A stretch of 64,000 bases of DNA from the NCBI GenBank assembly GCA_009192285.1, contig WBVU01000003.1, positions 4,061,973 through 4,125,972 on the forward strand, written 5' to 3'. The position numbers and the translations under genes were made by a program. This stretch comes from Morchella semilibera (lineage: Eukaryota; Ascomycota; Pezizomycetes; Pezizales; Morchellaceae). Under the pieces are notes generated by a model, which was not told the DNA's origin, ran no database searches, and worked only from the letters and a program-made list of their open reading frames with translations. Shown here piece after piece: positions 33,412-44,841 of this stretch (position 1 is its first letter; every line of letters starts with the position of its first letter).

Positions 33412-33651
33412 CAGTGTTTCCGATGGTTCTTCGGTTTTGTAGTTTGAACTGGTTCTCTAGAATCGTTTAAACTTCCGATTTGTCGTCCCAATATCTGGTT
33501 CAGTTGGGTCTTGCAACTGGAACTGCCGATACCAAGTATGGACATTCAGTTAGAGGTGACCCTAACCCTGAACACGTTTGGTGAGGGTCCCGCGAGACCA
33601 GCCCCAAGACCCCAGAACGGTCAGTTCAGTTCACACCCATTGGAAACACTG
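33412..33651. mobile_element. hAT-like MITE candidate
   Basis: 240 bp with terminal inverted repeats CAGTGTTTCCGATGG and CCATTGGAAACACTG (one mismatch), the CAGTG start being common in hAT elements. The expected 8-bp duplication was not found at the flanks, so the family assignment rests on the termini only. Confidence 0.5.
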
Positions 33652-33939
33652 GAACTTTACGGATATCTAAAGTAAGGTCCTCTCCGTATTATATTCCACG
33701 TCGACTATATAACACAATTTACGACAACGGACCACTTCCCACAACGTGCATAGTAATGGCAGTCCCCTAAACGACCTTATTCAAGTAAAAGAAGGGATAG
33801 TCTAGGGAATCCATAGATGCTACTGAAATACCTTCGCGGAACCTAAACTTTGGGGACAAGAGGGCACAGTGATAATGGGTTACTAATCATTCATGGTCAA
33901 TCAAGTTAGCGCAGAGAGCGATATGAATTTAACTCTTGT

Positions 33940-35826
33940 CTATAAACCTTTTCCCCATATTATCTCCGCCCGGAACCCACTCAATTTACTCCACTCCTTC
34001 TCTGGTACCTCTCTCCCCGTTTCAATCTCTATAACTACCTGTTTTAATCCTCTTTCACGATCCTTCCTCAGAACCGTCTCCCACCTTCCCGCATTAAGCG
34101 TCCTCGTCACCGGCCTCTTCACACATCTGTCTGTATTTTGAAGCCCTGTCTCTTCATTACCCCTCCCCATACCTATTCTTGTATCTCTCCCGATATAACA
34201 CGGATTTCTCACTGGATCCGGCACTAGAGATGTCGCATCTGGTGTAAATACATCGATATAATAGCTCCCTGTATTGCATCCAACGCCCCGGAATACAATC
34301 GATGGCGCAACCGTCTCAGTCTTTTGCGCCGTACTCACGAGAGACACCTGGTCAGGCGAAGCAGGGGGTGCGAAAAGGTAGCCAAGACTCTTAGTATCTT
34401 TCACCATGTCACCAATCGTTGTGTACATCCATTGCCTCGACTCGTCGTAGCTCAATGTCCTTGCGTTGTTTGTGAATGGACGCAGCGGATATGTAGCGGT
34501 AAAGGTGAGTCCAGGTCGTGTCCTAATGTAGGATTCGACAATACGATCGATATTTGAGTGGAAGCTAAGGAAAATGGGATCGAATGCCGTATGCGAGCCA
34601 TCTGCCTTTCAATCCCAGTATTGTTAGCTTAAGCCCCTTCCGTTCGTGATTTCATGCTTATATCGGCGTATAAAGTACACACCATATCTGGTCCAGTCCA
34701 ACCATGAATGTTATCATGAGGCTGCTCGAGCAGTCCATCAAAGTCCGTTCGATTGGGAAATAACCTGTCATTATGATCCTCTACAAGTAACATTAGATTC
34801 GCCCATGGCTTTCCGAACGGCCTTAGTGCATCCATCGGCTGACTGTAAACATCCTGGCGTAGTGCCATCTCAATCTGGGATTGATACAAGCCGAAAAGTC
34901 GTATCTTCCTGTCCCACTCTGGTCCCGGGGTTCGGGAAACGAGCACCGAGTCTCGCAACACGTACCGCGGAGGTGAGACAACCGCTGATAGCATTGCGTA
35001 CTTTAGTGGGTTCTTACGCAGGCCAAGGCTGCTATGCGTGTATGTCTCTTCAAGGAATTCTGCTGGGATGCCAGAAAACGGGGATTGTGGATCGGTAGCT
35101 TCGCGACAGAGAGCGTTCCAGAAGGGTATGGGATAGTCTATAAGTTCTTCCACGTAGCAGAGGAAGGCTCGGTGCCAGAGAAAGGTGGCTTCCTGGTAAT
35201 GTAGACACCAGTTGGCATCTATGGATCTATTAGCTAGTCACCCACCCCGATGACGGTTGCAGCCTACGCAAGAGTCCTAGTTCTTGCCATTTGCCCTTGG
35301 CATCACCGACGTTGAGTACCGTGTCCAATCTTTCTCGATACGTTTGCAGCTCCTCCGGCGTGAGACTTCTAATATCCTTCCGCAATCTATATTTTTTATC
35401 ATCCTCCTTCGGCTTTGATATCACCTCCTGAGCTATTATCGCATCGTGATCATTCTTCCTAAATCCTTGATTCGCCCAGTCCCGTATGATCTCGAGAGCC
35501 TCGACTGGGAAGTAGTGAGAAGGATCATCTGTTAACGGCATAGATCTGGATCGTAGATGTTGGTAGATACTCAGGGCCCCCTCCTTAACAGTTGTGTAAG
35601 AAGAGAGATCCCAAGGACCATACTTCTTCATAGCATTAATCCACCCAGACCCAACGTTATAGCGAGATGACTCCGGAAGCCAATACGGAGCAGTGAAGAG
35701 CTCTGATACATCAGAATCCCAGGTCGGAGTAGAGTTGAGAGGATCAGACGCTGATGCTCTGGCCGTTACGGACGGAATTTCCGATTCATGACTGGCAGAG
35801 GCGCACTTGCCGAGTGAGCAATGCAT
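33940..35826 (-). CDS. Tyrosinase-family copper oxidase, three exons
   Basis: Exons 35826-35268, 35218-34683 and 34605-33940 join in frame through introns of 49 and 77 bases (donors GTAGGC and GTGTGT), giving 586 residues. Splicing restores both copper sites. CuA reads LLHANWCLHYQEATFLWHRAF, with eight residues between the second and third His as in tyrosinases. CuB reads HDNIHGWTG followed across intron 2 by FDPIFLSFHSNIDR. The domain is the common central domain of tyrosinase (PF00264), which oxidises monophenols or o-diphenols to quinones on the way to melanin-type pigments. No signal peptide is evident at the chosen start, so a cytosolic enzyme is inferred; an upstream exon cannot be excluded. 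The first 100 residues are Ser/Thr-rich and low in motifs. All six histidine positions appear to be present and there are no internal stops, so it is probably functional. Confidence 0.88.
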
Positions 35827-36109
35827 CGCAGAGAGGTTTGAGAGACAGGTCCCCCTCCAGGTGGGGGTAGGGGTATATGTAGGCGCTCATAGAAAGATAG
35901 GTATCGCCCATGTCCGAGATCAGTAATCTCAAGACCCTGCGATTTACGTTGAATTACGGGTTCAGGCTGTGCGAGGGAGAGGTTCTGGTTAGACAAGGAA
36001 GCGGTTAATGCAGAGAAGGATAAATACAGTAATTGTATCCCAAAAGATCTCAGATCTCAGGTACGTAGTGATTGAATCCCGGAGTTGTCCGACGACCCTC
36101 GGCAGCGCG
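35827..36109. other. Upstream region of the tyrosinase gene
   Basis: It contains a 76-codon minus-strand frame (35766-35996) overlapping the gene's start; this might be leader or an extra 5' exon. AGATCTCAGATCTCAGG is a short direct repeat at about 36044. No clear TATA box. Confidence 0.35.
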
Positions 36110-36271
36110 GGATGACTTCCCGTAGAAAATTTAGAGCCTAGATTTTCTGCAAAGGCTCACGAACAACCAATCATATTAATACTGGTTTCCAGGTTTCTGA
36201 AGTCTAGAGATCCGAACCGACCCCTCCCCCTCCGTTCAGATTAGAATCTAAATTTCCACGGGAAGTCATCC
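36110..36271. mobile_element. Inverted-repeat element, GGATGACTTCCCG family
   Basis: About 162 bp with long imperfect inverted ends: GGATGACTTCCCGTAGAAAA on the left and TTTCCACGGGAAGTCATCC on the right. It shares the GACTTCCCGTA core with the element at 37558-37887. It lies about 280 bp upstream of the tyrosinase start codon. No clear duplication at the flanks. Confidence 0.7.
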
Positions 36272-36312
36272 ATTGTACTTTCATTAGACCTCAATTGCAA
36301 TGTACTGCAGAG

Positions 36313-36412
36313 GTCCGTTGGATAAGACCGGCCTGTTCTTACAGGTTCACGGCATAAGCCACAGAACAATGGTGTGGCTTACGCTGCGAGCCTCTGGTCT
36401 TATCCAACGGAC
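36313..36412. mobile_element. Palindromic element with perfect 17-bp ends
   Basis: 100 bp with perfect terminal inverted repeats GTCCGTTGGATAAGACC and GGTCTTATCCAACGGAC. A second inner pair, GCATAAGCCACA and TGTGGCTTACGC, makes almost the whole unit foldable into one long hairpin. No flanking duplication was identified. MITE-like. Confidence 0.7.
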
Positions 36413-37557
36413 TTTTGCGGTAATTAACAGTCCAGGTCTGGCCCAGTCCGGCTGTGAGGCTCAATGGACAACTAACCAATCCAAAGATGTATGAAGTTTA
36501 GTAATAATAATCAACCCAAAGCTGAATATCCCACCCAGTTAGTTACCCCCGAGTGCTTATCGGATTATTTGGCCGTACCAGTGTGTAACATAGGTCCACG
36601 CTTTTATGCCCCAAGTAAGCACATGTATTCATGTCATGCCAAAACAACAAGATCGTTAAATGTAAATACATGTGGAGATTTGGGTTGTATGGGGTCTTTG
36701 CGGTTTCACCTCGAGAGGTAGACTACACAGGTTCTTAAGAGAGAGATTCTCAAGAAAGCCAGTTAGAGGCTTCAGGCATAAGTAGAAACCACCCACAGAC
36801 CCTTGATTCTTGAATATACATACACTTGATTCTGTTATTAACCAGTTACGTCTATCACTCCAGGTTTTTTTTATTCCTTCCTAAACTTAACCCAGAAATA
36901 TTCAATGCTCGTTCCCTCTGGAAGCATTAGCAAACCTTTTATAAATCACATATACACCGCAAGAAGGCAGGGAATTGTCCCCCATCTCACTTTCTTCACT
37001 CCTTATGACTCTCAAAATCTCACTTTATAGATCCAAAGCTCAGCATAGCTCTACGTGCTGCTCTTCTTAGCACTACTGCCAAGAAACACCAGGCTCGGGG
37101 GTAATACCGGCAACCCTGATATAGAATTTTCCCGAGAATCTATAGACTTGCTGCAAAGAATGGGCCGCGCAGAAACCCCGTTCGGTGCCTCTCGCAGGGG
37201 GGTGGGGGGGGCGCAGAAGATGAGCCCAACAACTAGAACACCTAGATAGACGTTTATACGCTAGGTCAGCACACATTACTTGTCGCGCTAATCGAGTACA
37301 TTAGAAACGCAGGGGCATTTGTGGTAGAAACTGAAAACACCCAAGGTTCCACCTCCGAGAATCGAAGTCAGTTAATGAGAAGCACTACCGGGAGTGCTAA
37401 CCCCAAGGGATTCTATCTTTGTAGAGAGGGTACCACCGCTAGTTTAGACACTAGCACAAACCTGTAGTCGTTTGGTAACGGGACAAGGATGAAAACACAT
37501 CCAAAACAGCTCTTTAGAACCTAGGAAATAAAGCCAGAAAAAAATAAAGATTATAAT
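36413..37557. other. Intergenic, nothing recognised
   Basis: Only short frames without motifs. The G-run GGGGGGTGGGGGGGGCG lies near 37198. No RNA gene found. Confidence 0.35.
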
Positions 37558-37887
37558 GGAGGACTTCCCGTAAGCTATAGAAGCTGTTCTATCCCTATTT
37601 TCTTTCTATTCAATAGGATAGAAGCAACCAAGAACAAATGTGGTTTCCCATAGGTAAAGAAAGATCTCTCTGTTCTATTCGATTACTAGTCCAGTAGCGG
37701 AAGGTGCAGGGATTGTACTCATTGCAACAAGCAATAGAAATCATATAGAAGGAGCAAAATGGATAGGACCCCCCCTTTGAGAGGGGGTCCTAACGATAGA
37801 AAACTTCCTATCATAGATACCCCGTGTTCTATCCTCGAATAGAACAATAGCGATAGAATAACTTCTATAACTTACGGGAAGTCCTCC
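37558..37887. mobile_element. Large palindromic MITE, GGAGGACTTCCCG ends
   Basis: 330 bp with inverted ends GGAGGACTTCCCGTAAG and CTTACGGGAAGTCCTCC, both followed inward by CTATAGAAG-type sequence, and flanked by AAT on both sides (3 bp). A strong internal hairpin (GGACCCCCCC, loop, GAGGGGGTCC) is at about 37766-37790. Related at its ends to the element at 36110-36271. Non-coding. Confidence 0.75.
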
Positions 37888-38168
37888 AATGGCTTCGAAT
37901 GTTTATGCCTTTGCCAGTGCAGTGAAATTTATGAACCCAACAAATCTATCAGCTTTTTTGTGGTAAAACACAGATATGGGTGATAGCCGGCTAGTGCCCC
38001 GTCGCTAAGCGACCGCAGGTTTAGTATGTGTCCCAGCACCTGTCGGTTGATTAGCTAGTTCATTAAAACGAAAACGTTGAACTCTACTTACGTACCTACT
38101 TCCCATAGCTTCTTGAGCTCTTGAGCCATAGCCTGAGCCATGTACTCAACGCATGCTCTTTTTGCAAT

Positions 38169-38305
38169 CATCAGCAAGACTTCATTTGTCTCCTGATGTC
38201 TCCTGAGCCTCAGGAGACTCAAAAAATATCCAGGAGTCTCAGGAGACTCTCAGGAGACTTGGGAGACTGTTGGGAGACTCCAGTCACAAGTTGAGTTTGC
38301 TGATG
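38169..38305. mobile_element. 137-bp palindromic MITE
   Basis: Exactly 137 bp, CATCAGCAAGAC to TTTGCTGATG, flanked by AT on both sides, inserted in apparently unique intergenic sequence. Serves as a clean reference copy of the family. Confidence 0.94.
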
Positions 38306-39086
38306 ATACTGTAGTATCTTAGGGAGATTTTTAACATCATGGCATCGCTGCTTATCATATGAATTTCCCCGAGCGGAGGGACGCAACTTCAGAGCACTAC
38401 CAATAGAGAATATGCGGGTAGCTTGTACTAATTACCGTAGTCATCACCGCATAACACTTTCAAATGTGGTATGAATGGCACTCAAGAAGATATGAAAGGG
38501 GCTCAGCAAACCTTTGTATAGCCAGAAGTGTGAATGATGTGGTAATTTTGTAGATCTCACTTAAACCGCCATTACCTCGAAGCCATTGCTATTTGGCGGT
38601 TTCTACATCTCTGTTTGGAACCAGGACATAAAATAAAATATAAGGCAGCCGGGCCGAGAGTATTTGCCTTTAGATTAGTCAATTGCATCTTATGCTTCTA
38701 AATCATCTAGGCAGACTTAATGGCAAAATTAGACAGGCAAGGCGGAGGTTCTCAGCCCGCTGAAATAACCTATTACTGTGAACTAAATGCTGGAGGATTG
38801 AGGAGGCGTGTTGTTCAAACACTTAGCGTTAGGGGCAAAGGGTCAAAGAGGCGAAATTGAAGGGTCGTTTATTGCACTCGTGGCCATGATCGCCACATGC
38901 ATACTGATAATTGTATATAGTGAAATCATGGCTTATGTATGTAGAACCTACCTAACTGGTCAGGTTCGGCACCATACTCGGGTGCAGCAGAAAGAATCAG
39001 AGCATGGAGTCTCGGTGTGCTGTGATCAACACTGATCAACGCCCCAGGGCTAGGCGCCGAGACCTTATTTCATTGGTATTTGCTGC
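38306..39086. other. Intergenic, nothing recognised
   Basis: No supported gene; the 75-codon frame at 38808-39035 has no motif or homologous copy in the window. Confidence 0.35.
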
Positions 39087-39987
39087 GAGTTGTGGTTACG
39101 AGGGATTTCTATGAGTTATATCGGACTGGCGGAGGAGGATATTAAATAGTAAGCGTAGATGTTTTCCTTAGTTCCTTCTCCCTCCCCCCACTGTTCCGTC
39201 TTCCTGTTATCTCGGTACATGGGAATATAGTCCTGTCTCTAGCCATAGTTCTCCTGACCTTGTGATTCGCGCCCAGCAACGAGAAAGTCCATAGTATCTC
39301 TTATTGCTCTTGTTGAGGTCAATCTAACGGGGCGGGGTCGGGTCAGGGGCAAAGCGGGGCAGGTTCAGGAACAAGGGCAAGGACGGAACTGGCGCAGGAG
39401 ATACTCGAGGCGAGGCAGGTCCAGGTCCAGGTCTGGGGCCAGGTCCAGGGACGAGGCGCAGACAGGAGGGCCGAAGCCAAAGTAATGTACCACTAACAGA
39501 AAGAAGATATTACCTGGAGAGGCAGAAACATAGGAAAAACGAGCACTATATATACAGCTATCCCCTCGCACCGATGACTAATACCATAGAATCCCATAGA
39601 AACTCCCACACTTCTGTACCACCCATACTATTCCTGATAACCCCACTTCTATCCCGTTACTTCCCAATCCTTCCTAGCACTTACAATCCATTACCCGAAC
39701 TCCTTCCTAATACATCATTCTACTTCCGACATCGACCGATACTATCCAACAACCCTGTTCTGAAGACGCCTTGACGGAAGGCGGGATGCAGGAGGGGGAG
39801 CCGTGATAGTCAATCTGGTTCTCACTATCTCTGCCTCGCCCCCATTTTGCCTCTGCTCTTGACTTTGCCCTCGCCAGTACCTATGCTTGTGTGCGCTTGA
39901 TGTCTTCATTTCTCCTAACTGTTCCACTTGAGTCCTTCTGCATCACAATTCTCATCTGTCAAGTTCCATCTTTGTTACTCCATCACA
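39087..39987 (+). mobile_element. Solo LTR, family B, truncated and interrupted
   Basis: The left end is missing (similarity starts inside the family at TGCGAGTTGTGGTTACGA); the right end is the family's CATCACA. An LTR-A at 39323-39808 splits it at TTGAGGTCAA. Confidence 0.75.
39323..39808 (-). mobile_element. Solo LTR, family A, perfect duplication
   Basis: 486 bp from TCTAACGGGG to GCCGTGATA, flanked by GTCAA on both sides (39318-39322 and 39809-39813). Its hexamer run reads TCCAGG rather than TTCAGG. This copy defines the exact ends of family A. Confidence 0.94.
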
Positions 39988-40809
39988 CCTGGTACCTTGG
40001 CATCAGTGCCGATAGTTTAATAATCATGGCGCTGTTGTAACTAATAGGGTTATACTTAGCAAGATTAGAATGAGATGTGTGATAGAGTAACCAAGAGGCA
40101 AGGTAACAGATGATAATAATGACACACAAGGACTCAAAGGGCACAGCTAGCATAACAAAAACACTGATAAGGAAGAGAGGAATACTGGGCAGGCACAAGC
40201 ACAGGCACGGTCGAGGGCAAGGGCAAGGGCAGAGACAATCGAGGCACAAGACAGGGAGAGTGAGACCAGATGGACCTCAACGACTCATCAGCAAGACTTC
40301 ATTTTTCTCCTGGGATTCTATGGCGTGAAGTGTTTGTAATATAATTAGAGAAGATAGTGGAGAGGAATACAAAGTGTGGTTGCGATGGATTTCTATCAGT
40401 TTTTATGGGAGAAGGTATGAGTCATAGCGGACTGATGGAGGAGGGTTTTAAATAGTGCGGAAAGACTTTTCCTTTAGTTCTTTCTTTCTTTTCTCTTCGT
40501 ATCGTCTTTCTGTTATCTCGGTACATAGGAATATACTCCTATCTCTAGCCTATAGTTTCTCACACCCAAGACCTCGCACTCTTTGAAGAAAATCCATATT
40601 ACCTCTCATCGTTCTTGTTGAGGTCCATCTGATCCTCGTTTCCCCTGCCCTGCACACTTTTGCCTCTGTCCTTATCTTTGTGTTCACTGATGCCTGTGCT
40701 TGTGCAGGCTTGGTGTTTCCATCTACGTCAGTGTCCTCGTTATGCTGGTTGTGCTCTCTGAGTCCTTCTGCGTCATCATTGTCATCTTCTATATTGCGTC
40801 GGGTTACTC
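39988..40809. mobile_element. Mosaic of three family B fragments and a MITE stub
   Basis: 39989-40030 resembles the start of family B in + orientation. 40077-40284 is the start of a copy in - orientation (TGTGATAGAGTAACC). 40286-40311 is the first 26 bp of the 137-bp MITE. 40312-40809 is the rest of a family B copy in + orientation, ending at GGGTTACTCC without its last six bases. The MITE stub marks a deletion junction. Confidence 0.7.
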
Positions 40810-40966
40810 CGGATGCGGACTTCTTGAATTCAAGAAAGCCATACTCAGTTGTGAGCTGTGTTATCAAACATACGTCCATGTCACGAAGTGGAGTGAGGAT
40901 GAGAACTGAACAAGACAAGGTATACAACTGAAGCCAGATACGATAAAGACCGAAGAATAAGATGAG

Positions 40967-41859
40967 TCTCAAGGGGGCGCCAGGGGTGTAGCTTTGTTCC
41001 GCAGGGTACGTAGTAGGGACAGCAATACCTCCAAGAGGGGGTAGTATATAAGAGAGAATAGAGAGGCAGCGATAGCTACCAGTGTATAATAGAGACTATA
41101 ATAGGTTGATATATAAATACAGAAGATATTACATAAAGAGAAAAGGAAAAAAAACGAAAGTACAGGAATAGGCACCATTGCCTTCTTATATACCTATCAT
41201 GCCATTGCCAAGCCTGACTCATATTATCGCATAACCCTACTATGACTCATTCCTTCGTGTAACAGAAACCCATAGAACCTATTCTGACTCATTCCCGCCT
41301 CCTAACGCACTGTAATCCCAGCGTTGTCTAATGGGACGGGGTCGGGATAACAGTAAAATGAGAGCAAAGTCGAGAGCCGGGACAGGGACGGAGTCAGCTC
41401 AGAATATACCAGAGGCGAGGCAGGTTCAGGTTCAGGTTCAGGTTCAGGTTCCGGGACGAGGCGAGGACGGAGGGGCCAAAGCCAAAGTAATATATTACTA
41501 ACAGAAAGAAGACGTTGCTTGGAGATGCAGAAACATAGGAAAGAACGAGCCCTATATATACAACTAATCCCTCACACCGATAACTCATACTGTGGAATCC
41601 TATAGAAACTCCTATATCCCCGTACTACCCATACTATTGCTAATAACCCCAATCCTATCCCGTTACCACCCAATCCTTCCTAGCGCTTACATTCTATTAC
41701 CCCAGCTCCTTCCTGACCTGTCATCCTACTTCCGACATGGACCGATACTATCCAACAACCCTGTTCCGAAGATGCCTTGGCGGAAGGCGAGGTGCAAGAG
41801 GTGGAGCCGTGATACCTTGCCAATCCTTCCAACTCCCCAATCCTAGTGTATTCATGAAA
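40967..41859 (-). mobile_element. LTR family E, interrupted by LTR-A, perfect duplication
   Basis: From TCTCAAGGGGG to TTCATGAAA, flanked by ATGAG on both sides (40962-40966 and 41860-41864). Without the LTR-A at 41327-41814 it is about 400 bp, matching the copy at 43282-43682. TGACTCA at 41215 is 22 bp from TATATA at 41187. Confidence 0.88.
41327..41814 (-). mobile_element. Solo LTR, family A, nested in LTR-E
   Basis: 488 bp from TCTAATGGGA to GCCGTGATA, flanked by CGTTG and CCTTG (one mismatch). Hexamer run TTCAGG of about five units. Confidence 0.9.
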
Positions 41860-42359
41860 ATGAGATAGAGTTGTGGCTAGAGACGACATGAAGCGGAACG
41901 GGATCATGGGATAAAAGCAGAAGGGGCTTACCAGGACATTAATGACTAGTTGGACTATTTTGGCGATAATTCAGCTTTCCTAAAGTATAGATTAACTTAA
42001 CGGATAAGAAGATTGAGTGAAGAAGAAAGAAAAAAAAGCAGAGAAGTCCTACAAGTTAGGGAAAGAGCTCCCTATATATAGTTGCAGGATCCCTTCACTG
42101 ACTTATCCTATAGAACCTGAAGAAAGTCCTTCTATTAGAAATACATGCATGCTGTTGACTCATAGAAACCTTGGAACTGAAACCCATAGAATACTATAGA
42201 AAAGCATGACTAATCTTTCTTCCCGCAAAGTTGCTAAACCCGTGTGATGGAGTAGTAAAGCACAACGTGACAGATGACAATGATGACGCAGGAGATCTCA
42301 AGAAGTACAGTCTATACAATGAGAACACTAATGAGGAGAGGAAGAGAGTCGAGCGGGCA

Positions 42360-42995
42360 TGTGACAGAGTAAACCGACGCAAAGAAGGAGATGACAATGA
42401 TGACGCAGATAGGCTCGAGGAGCACAGTCTACGCGACGAGGAGACCGACGAAGACAGGAGCAACACCGAGTAGGCACAAGCACAGGCACCGGCGAAGGCA
42501 AAGGCAAGGGCAAGGGTACAAGGGCGCAGGGCAGAGAAAGTGAGGACCGAATGGACCTCAACGAGAACGATGATAGGTGCTATGGGTTTCCTCTGCTTAG
42601 GAGGACAGAATTTTTTGGTACGAGAAGCTATGGCTTGGAAATAGGAGTAAATTCCTATGTACTGAGATAACAGGCAGACGAGACAGAGAGGAAAGAAAGA
42701 AAGAACTAAGGAAAACATCTATCCCCACTTATTTAACACACCTCCGCCTCTAGTCTGCTATGACTCACACATTCGCTCATAGAACCCCATAGAAACCCGT
42801 CGCTGCCACACCTCATAATCCTCACCACCATCTCCGCTATTCTACATTACCAATCCCTCACGCCATCGAACCTCCCAGAACCCAATGACGACAACCTCCA
42901 CCTCGCGCTCCCCACTCTCGCTTAACATTACCCTAACAACCACAACCATGCATCGCCTACCGAATCATCGGGACAAATGCCAAGGCACCAGGACA
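42360..42995 (-). mobile_element. Solo LTR, family B, nested in LTR-B
   Basis: 636 bp from TGTGACAGAG to CACCAGGACA, same orientation as its host, flanked by GGGCA and GGGCG (one transition). Confidence 0.9.
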
Positions 42996-43281
42996 GGGCG
43001 CAAGCGCAGGCACCGGCAAGGGCAAAGGCGAGGGCAGAGGCAGAGGGCGCAGAGCAGAGCAGGAAAAGCGAGGACCAGGTAAGGCTCGAAACGAGGATCA
43101 AAGAGGACTATGAGGTTACCTTCTTTGTAAGCGAGTTTAGGGGCAAGGAACTATGATTCTTGAAATAGGAGTATATTCCCATATACCGAAATAACAGGAA
43201 GACGAGACAGAGAGAAAGGAAGAAAAAAACTAAAGAAAAAGTCTTCCCATGCCTTTTAACACTCTCCCATGCCAGTCCGCT

Positions 43282-43682
43282 TCTTAAGGGGGCTCAAGGG
43301 TGTAGCTTCGTTCTGCAGGGTGCGGGGTAGTGACAACGATAGTTCCCAACAGGGGGGAAGTATGAACGAGAAGTATATGAGACAGCGATAGTCACTAGTA
43401 GAAAATAGAGACTATGATGTATTGTAGATAGATACAGAAGACGTTGCGTAAAGAAAAGAGAAAAAGAAAGAAAGTACATGAGTAGGCGCCGTTGCCTCCC
43501 TTATATACCCGTTATTCCAGAGCCAAGCCTGACTCATACCCTCATGTAACCCCAACCATGACTCATATTCTCGCGTAACAGAAACCTATATAACCTATCC
43601 TGACTCACCCCCGCCTCCTAGCTTACAGTAATCCCAATCCCGCCAATCGTTCCAACCCCCCGAACCTAACGTATCCATGAAA
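43282..43682 (-). mobile_element. Solo LTR, family E, nested in LTR-B
   Basis: 401 bp from TCTTAAGGGGG to CCATGAAA, flanked by CCGCT and CTGCT (one transition). The interrupted host word is CCGCTATGACTC, as seen intact in other B copies. TATATA and TGACTCA have the same order as in the other E copy. Confidence 0.88.
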
Positions 43683-44132
43683 CTGCTATGACTCATACAT
43701 TCACCCATAGAAATCCATAGAAATCCATCGCAACCACACCTCGGATTCCTCCCCACTATTTTCTCTAACTATATTACACATCCATCATGCCATAGAATCC
43801 CATTGAACCTCATAACGTCAATTCCACTTTACCACATACCCCCCTCGCTTAACATTCCTTCATTAGTTAAATCAGTGCTTCAACAACCGAACCTTTGGGA
43901 TCTATGCCAAGATGCTGGGACAGCCCGTTCCATGCCGTGATATTCTAGAAAATATAGACACCCAACAGGGAACACAATGCAGTTTTCCCAAGGTTTAATG
44001 ATCCTATGTTTCACATAGAGAATTCTGCACTTCTAATCAGATATACATGCGAGCACCATAATATTGTAATTACAAATAGGCCTTAAGTGATCTATTCTCA
44101 TATTTACCGATTCTATGCCAGTGGGCCTGCTA

Positions 44133-44356
44133 TGTCCTGGACGTATGAGACATTCACTCATGTATGAAAGTCATGTGATATCCAATTTTTGCTGTAACAT
44201 GTCCGGGTAAGCTGTTTGTTGCATTACCAGTCTTGAAATTACTTGTGAAATACGATAGACTTCGCTGGATGCTGCTTTATTCTAGTCAATCATTTCCTAC
44301 AAAGGCAACGCTAATCCATGAGAGAGATTTCGCGAGTGTCTCATACGCCCAGGACA
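44133..44356. mobile_element. TA-flanked MITE, TGTCCTGG family, copy 1
   Basis: 224 bp with terminal inverted repeats TGTCCTGGACGTATGAGACA and TGTCTCATACGCCCAGGACA (two mismatches in 20), flanked by TA on both sides. The TA duplication and 20-bp ends suit a Tc1/mariner-mobilised element. Non-coding. Confidence 0.88.
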
Positions 44357-44841
44357 TAGCCATGAACCTTTACTAGGCCCAAGAATGGTATAAAGTATAG
44401 CGGTAAGTTGGCGAACACCATCAATATTCCGGCCTTATACTCTATTTTTCCCCATAGAATGACAACAAATATATGAAATGCACTCATATACAAGAGTACG
44501 TTCCTGTTTCCTACTAACCCCGTTTCAGGTCAAGTATCAGACAATGATAAGTGTTTGTGTAGCATAGTGCGGAGACTATTTACGCTTCACACCCAGTACC
44601 TTCAGTTCTTGATCTATGAAGTGTAAGACACTTGGTTCATTGGCTGGAGTACAATAAAATATAACTAGCCGCCCTATACCCACATACATGTAGCTGTCAC
44701 ACGCCTACCACATTTAATAGTCCTGGAAACATTTCACTTGCCTCCGGTACGAAAAGATTGCGACTACACCTTACCACCCCCTTGGGGTCTTAAATCACCC
44801 ACTTAAATACAATGCGCAGTGATATTGGGTTTTGCGGGGTA

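Larger units (their letters stand above)
42243..43922 (-). mobile_element. Solo LTR, family B, interrupted by LTR-B and LTR-E
   Basis: From TGTGATGGAG to GCTGGGACA, flanked by ACCCG and GCCCG (one transition). Its own sequence is in three parts: 42243-42359, 42996-43281 and 43683-43922. The first gap holds a complete LTR-B, the second a complete LTR-E. Confidence 0.87.
40879..43942 (-). mobile_element. Family D-related LTR carrying two stacked insertions
   Basis: The left part is weakly defined (about 40879-40966). The middle part, 41865-42242, contains CCCTATATATAG, CTGACTTATCC and CTTCCCGCAAAGTTG. The tail, 43928-43942, is CCATGCCGTGATA-type. An LTR-E sits at 40967-41859 and an LTR-B complex at 42243-43922. 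The left boundary is uncertain. Confidence 0.6.

Noticed and set aside
38808-39035. 75-codon plus-strand frame
   Set aside because: One hydrophobic segment only, with no start context, homologue or gene structure around it.
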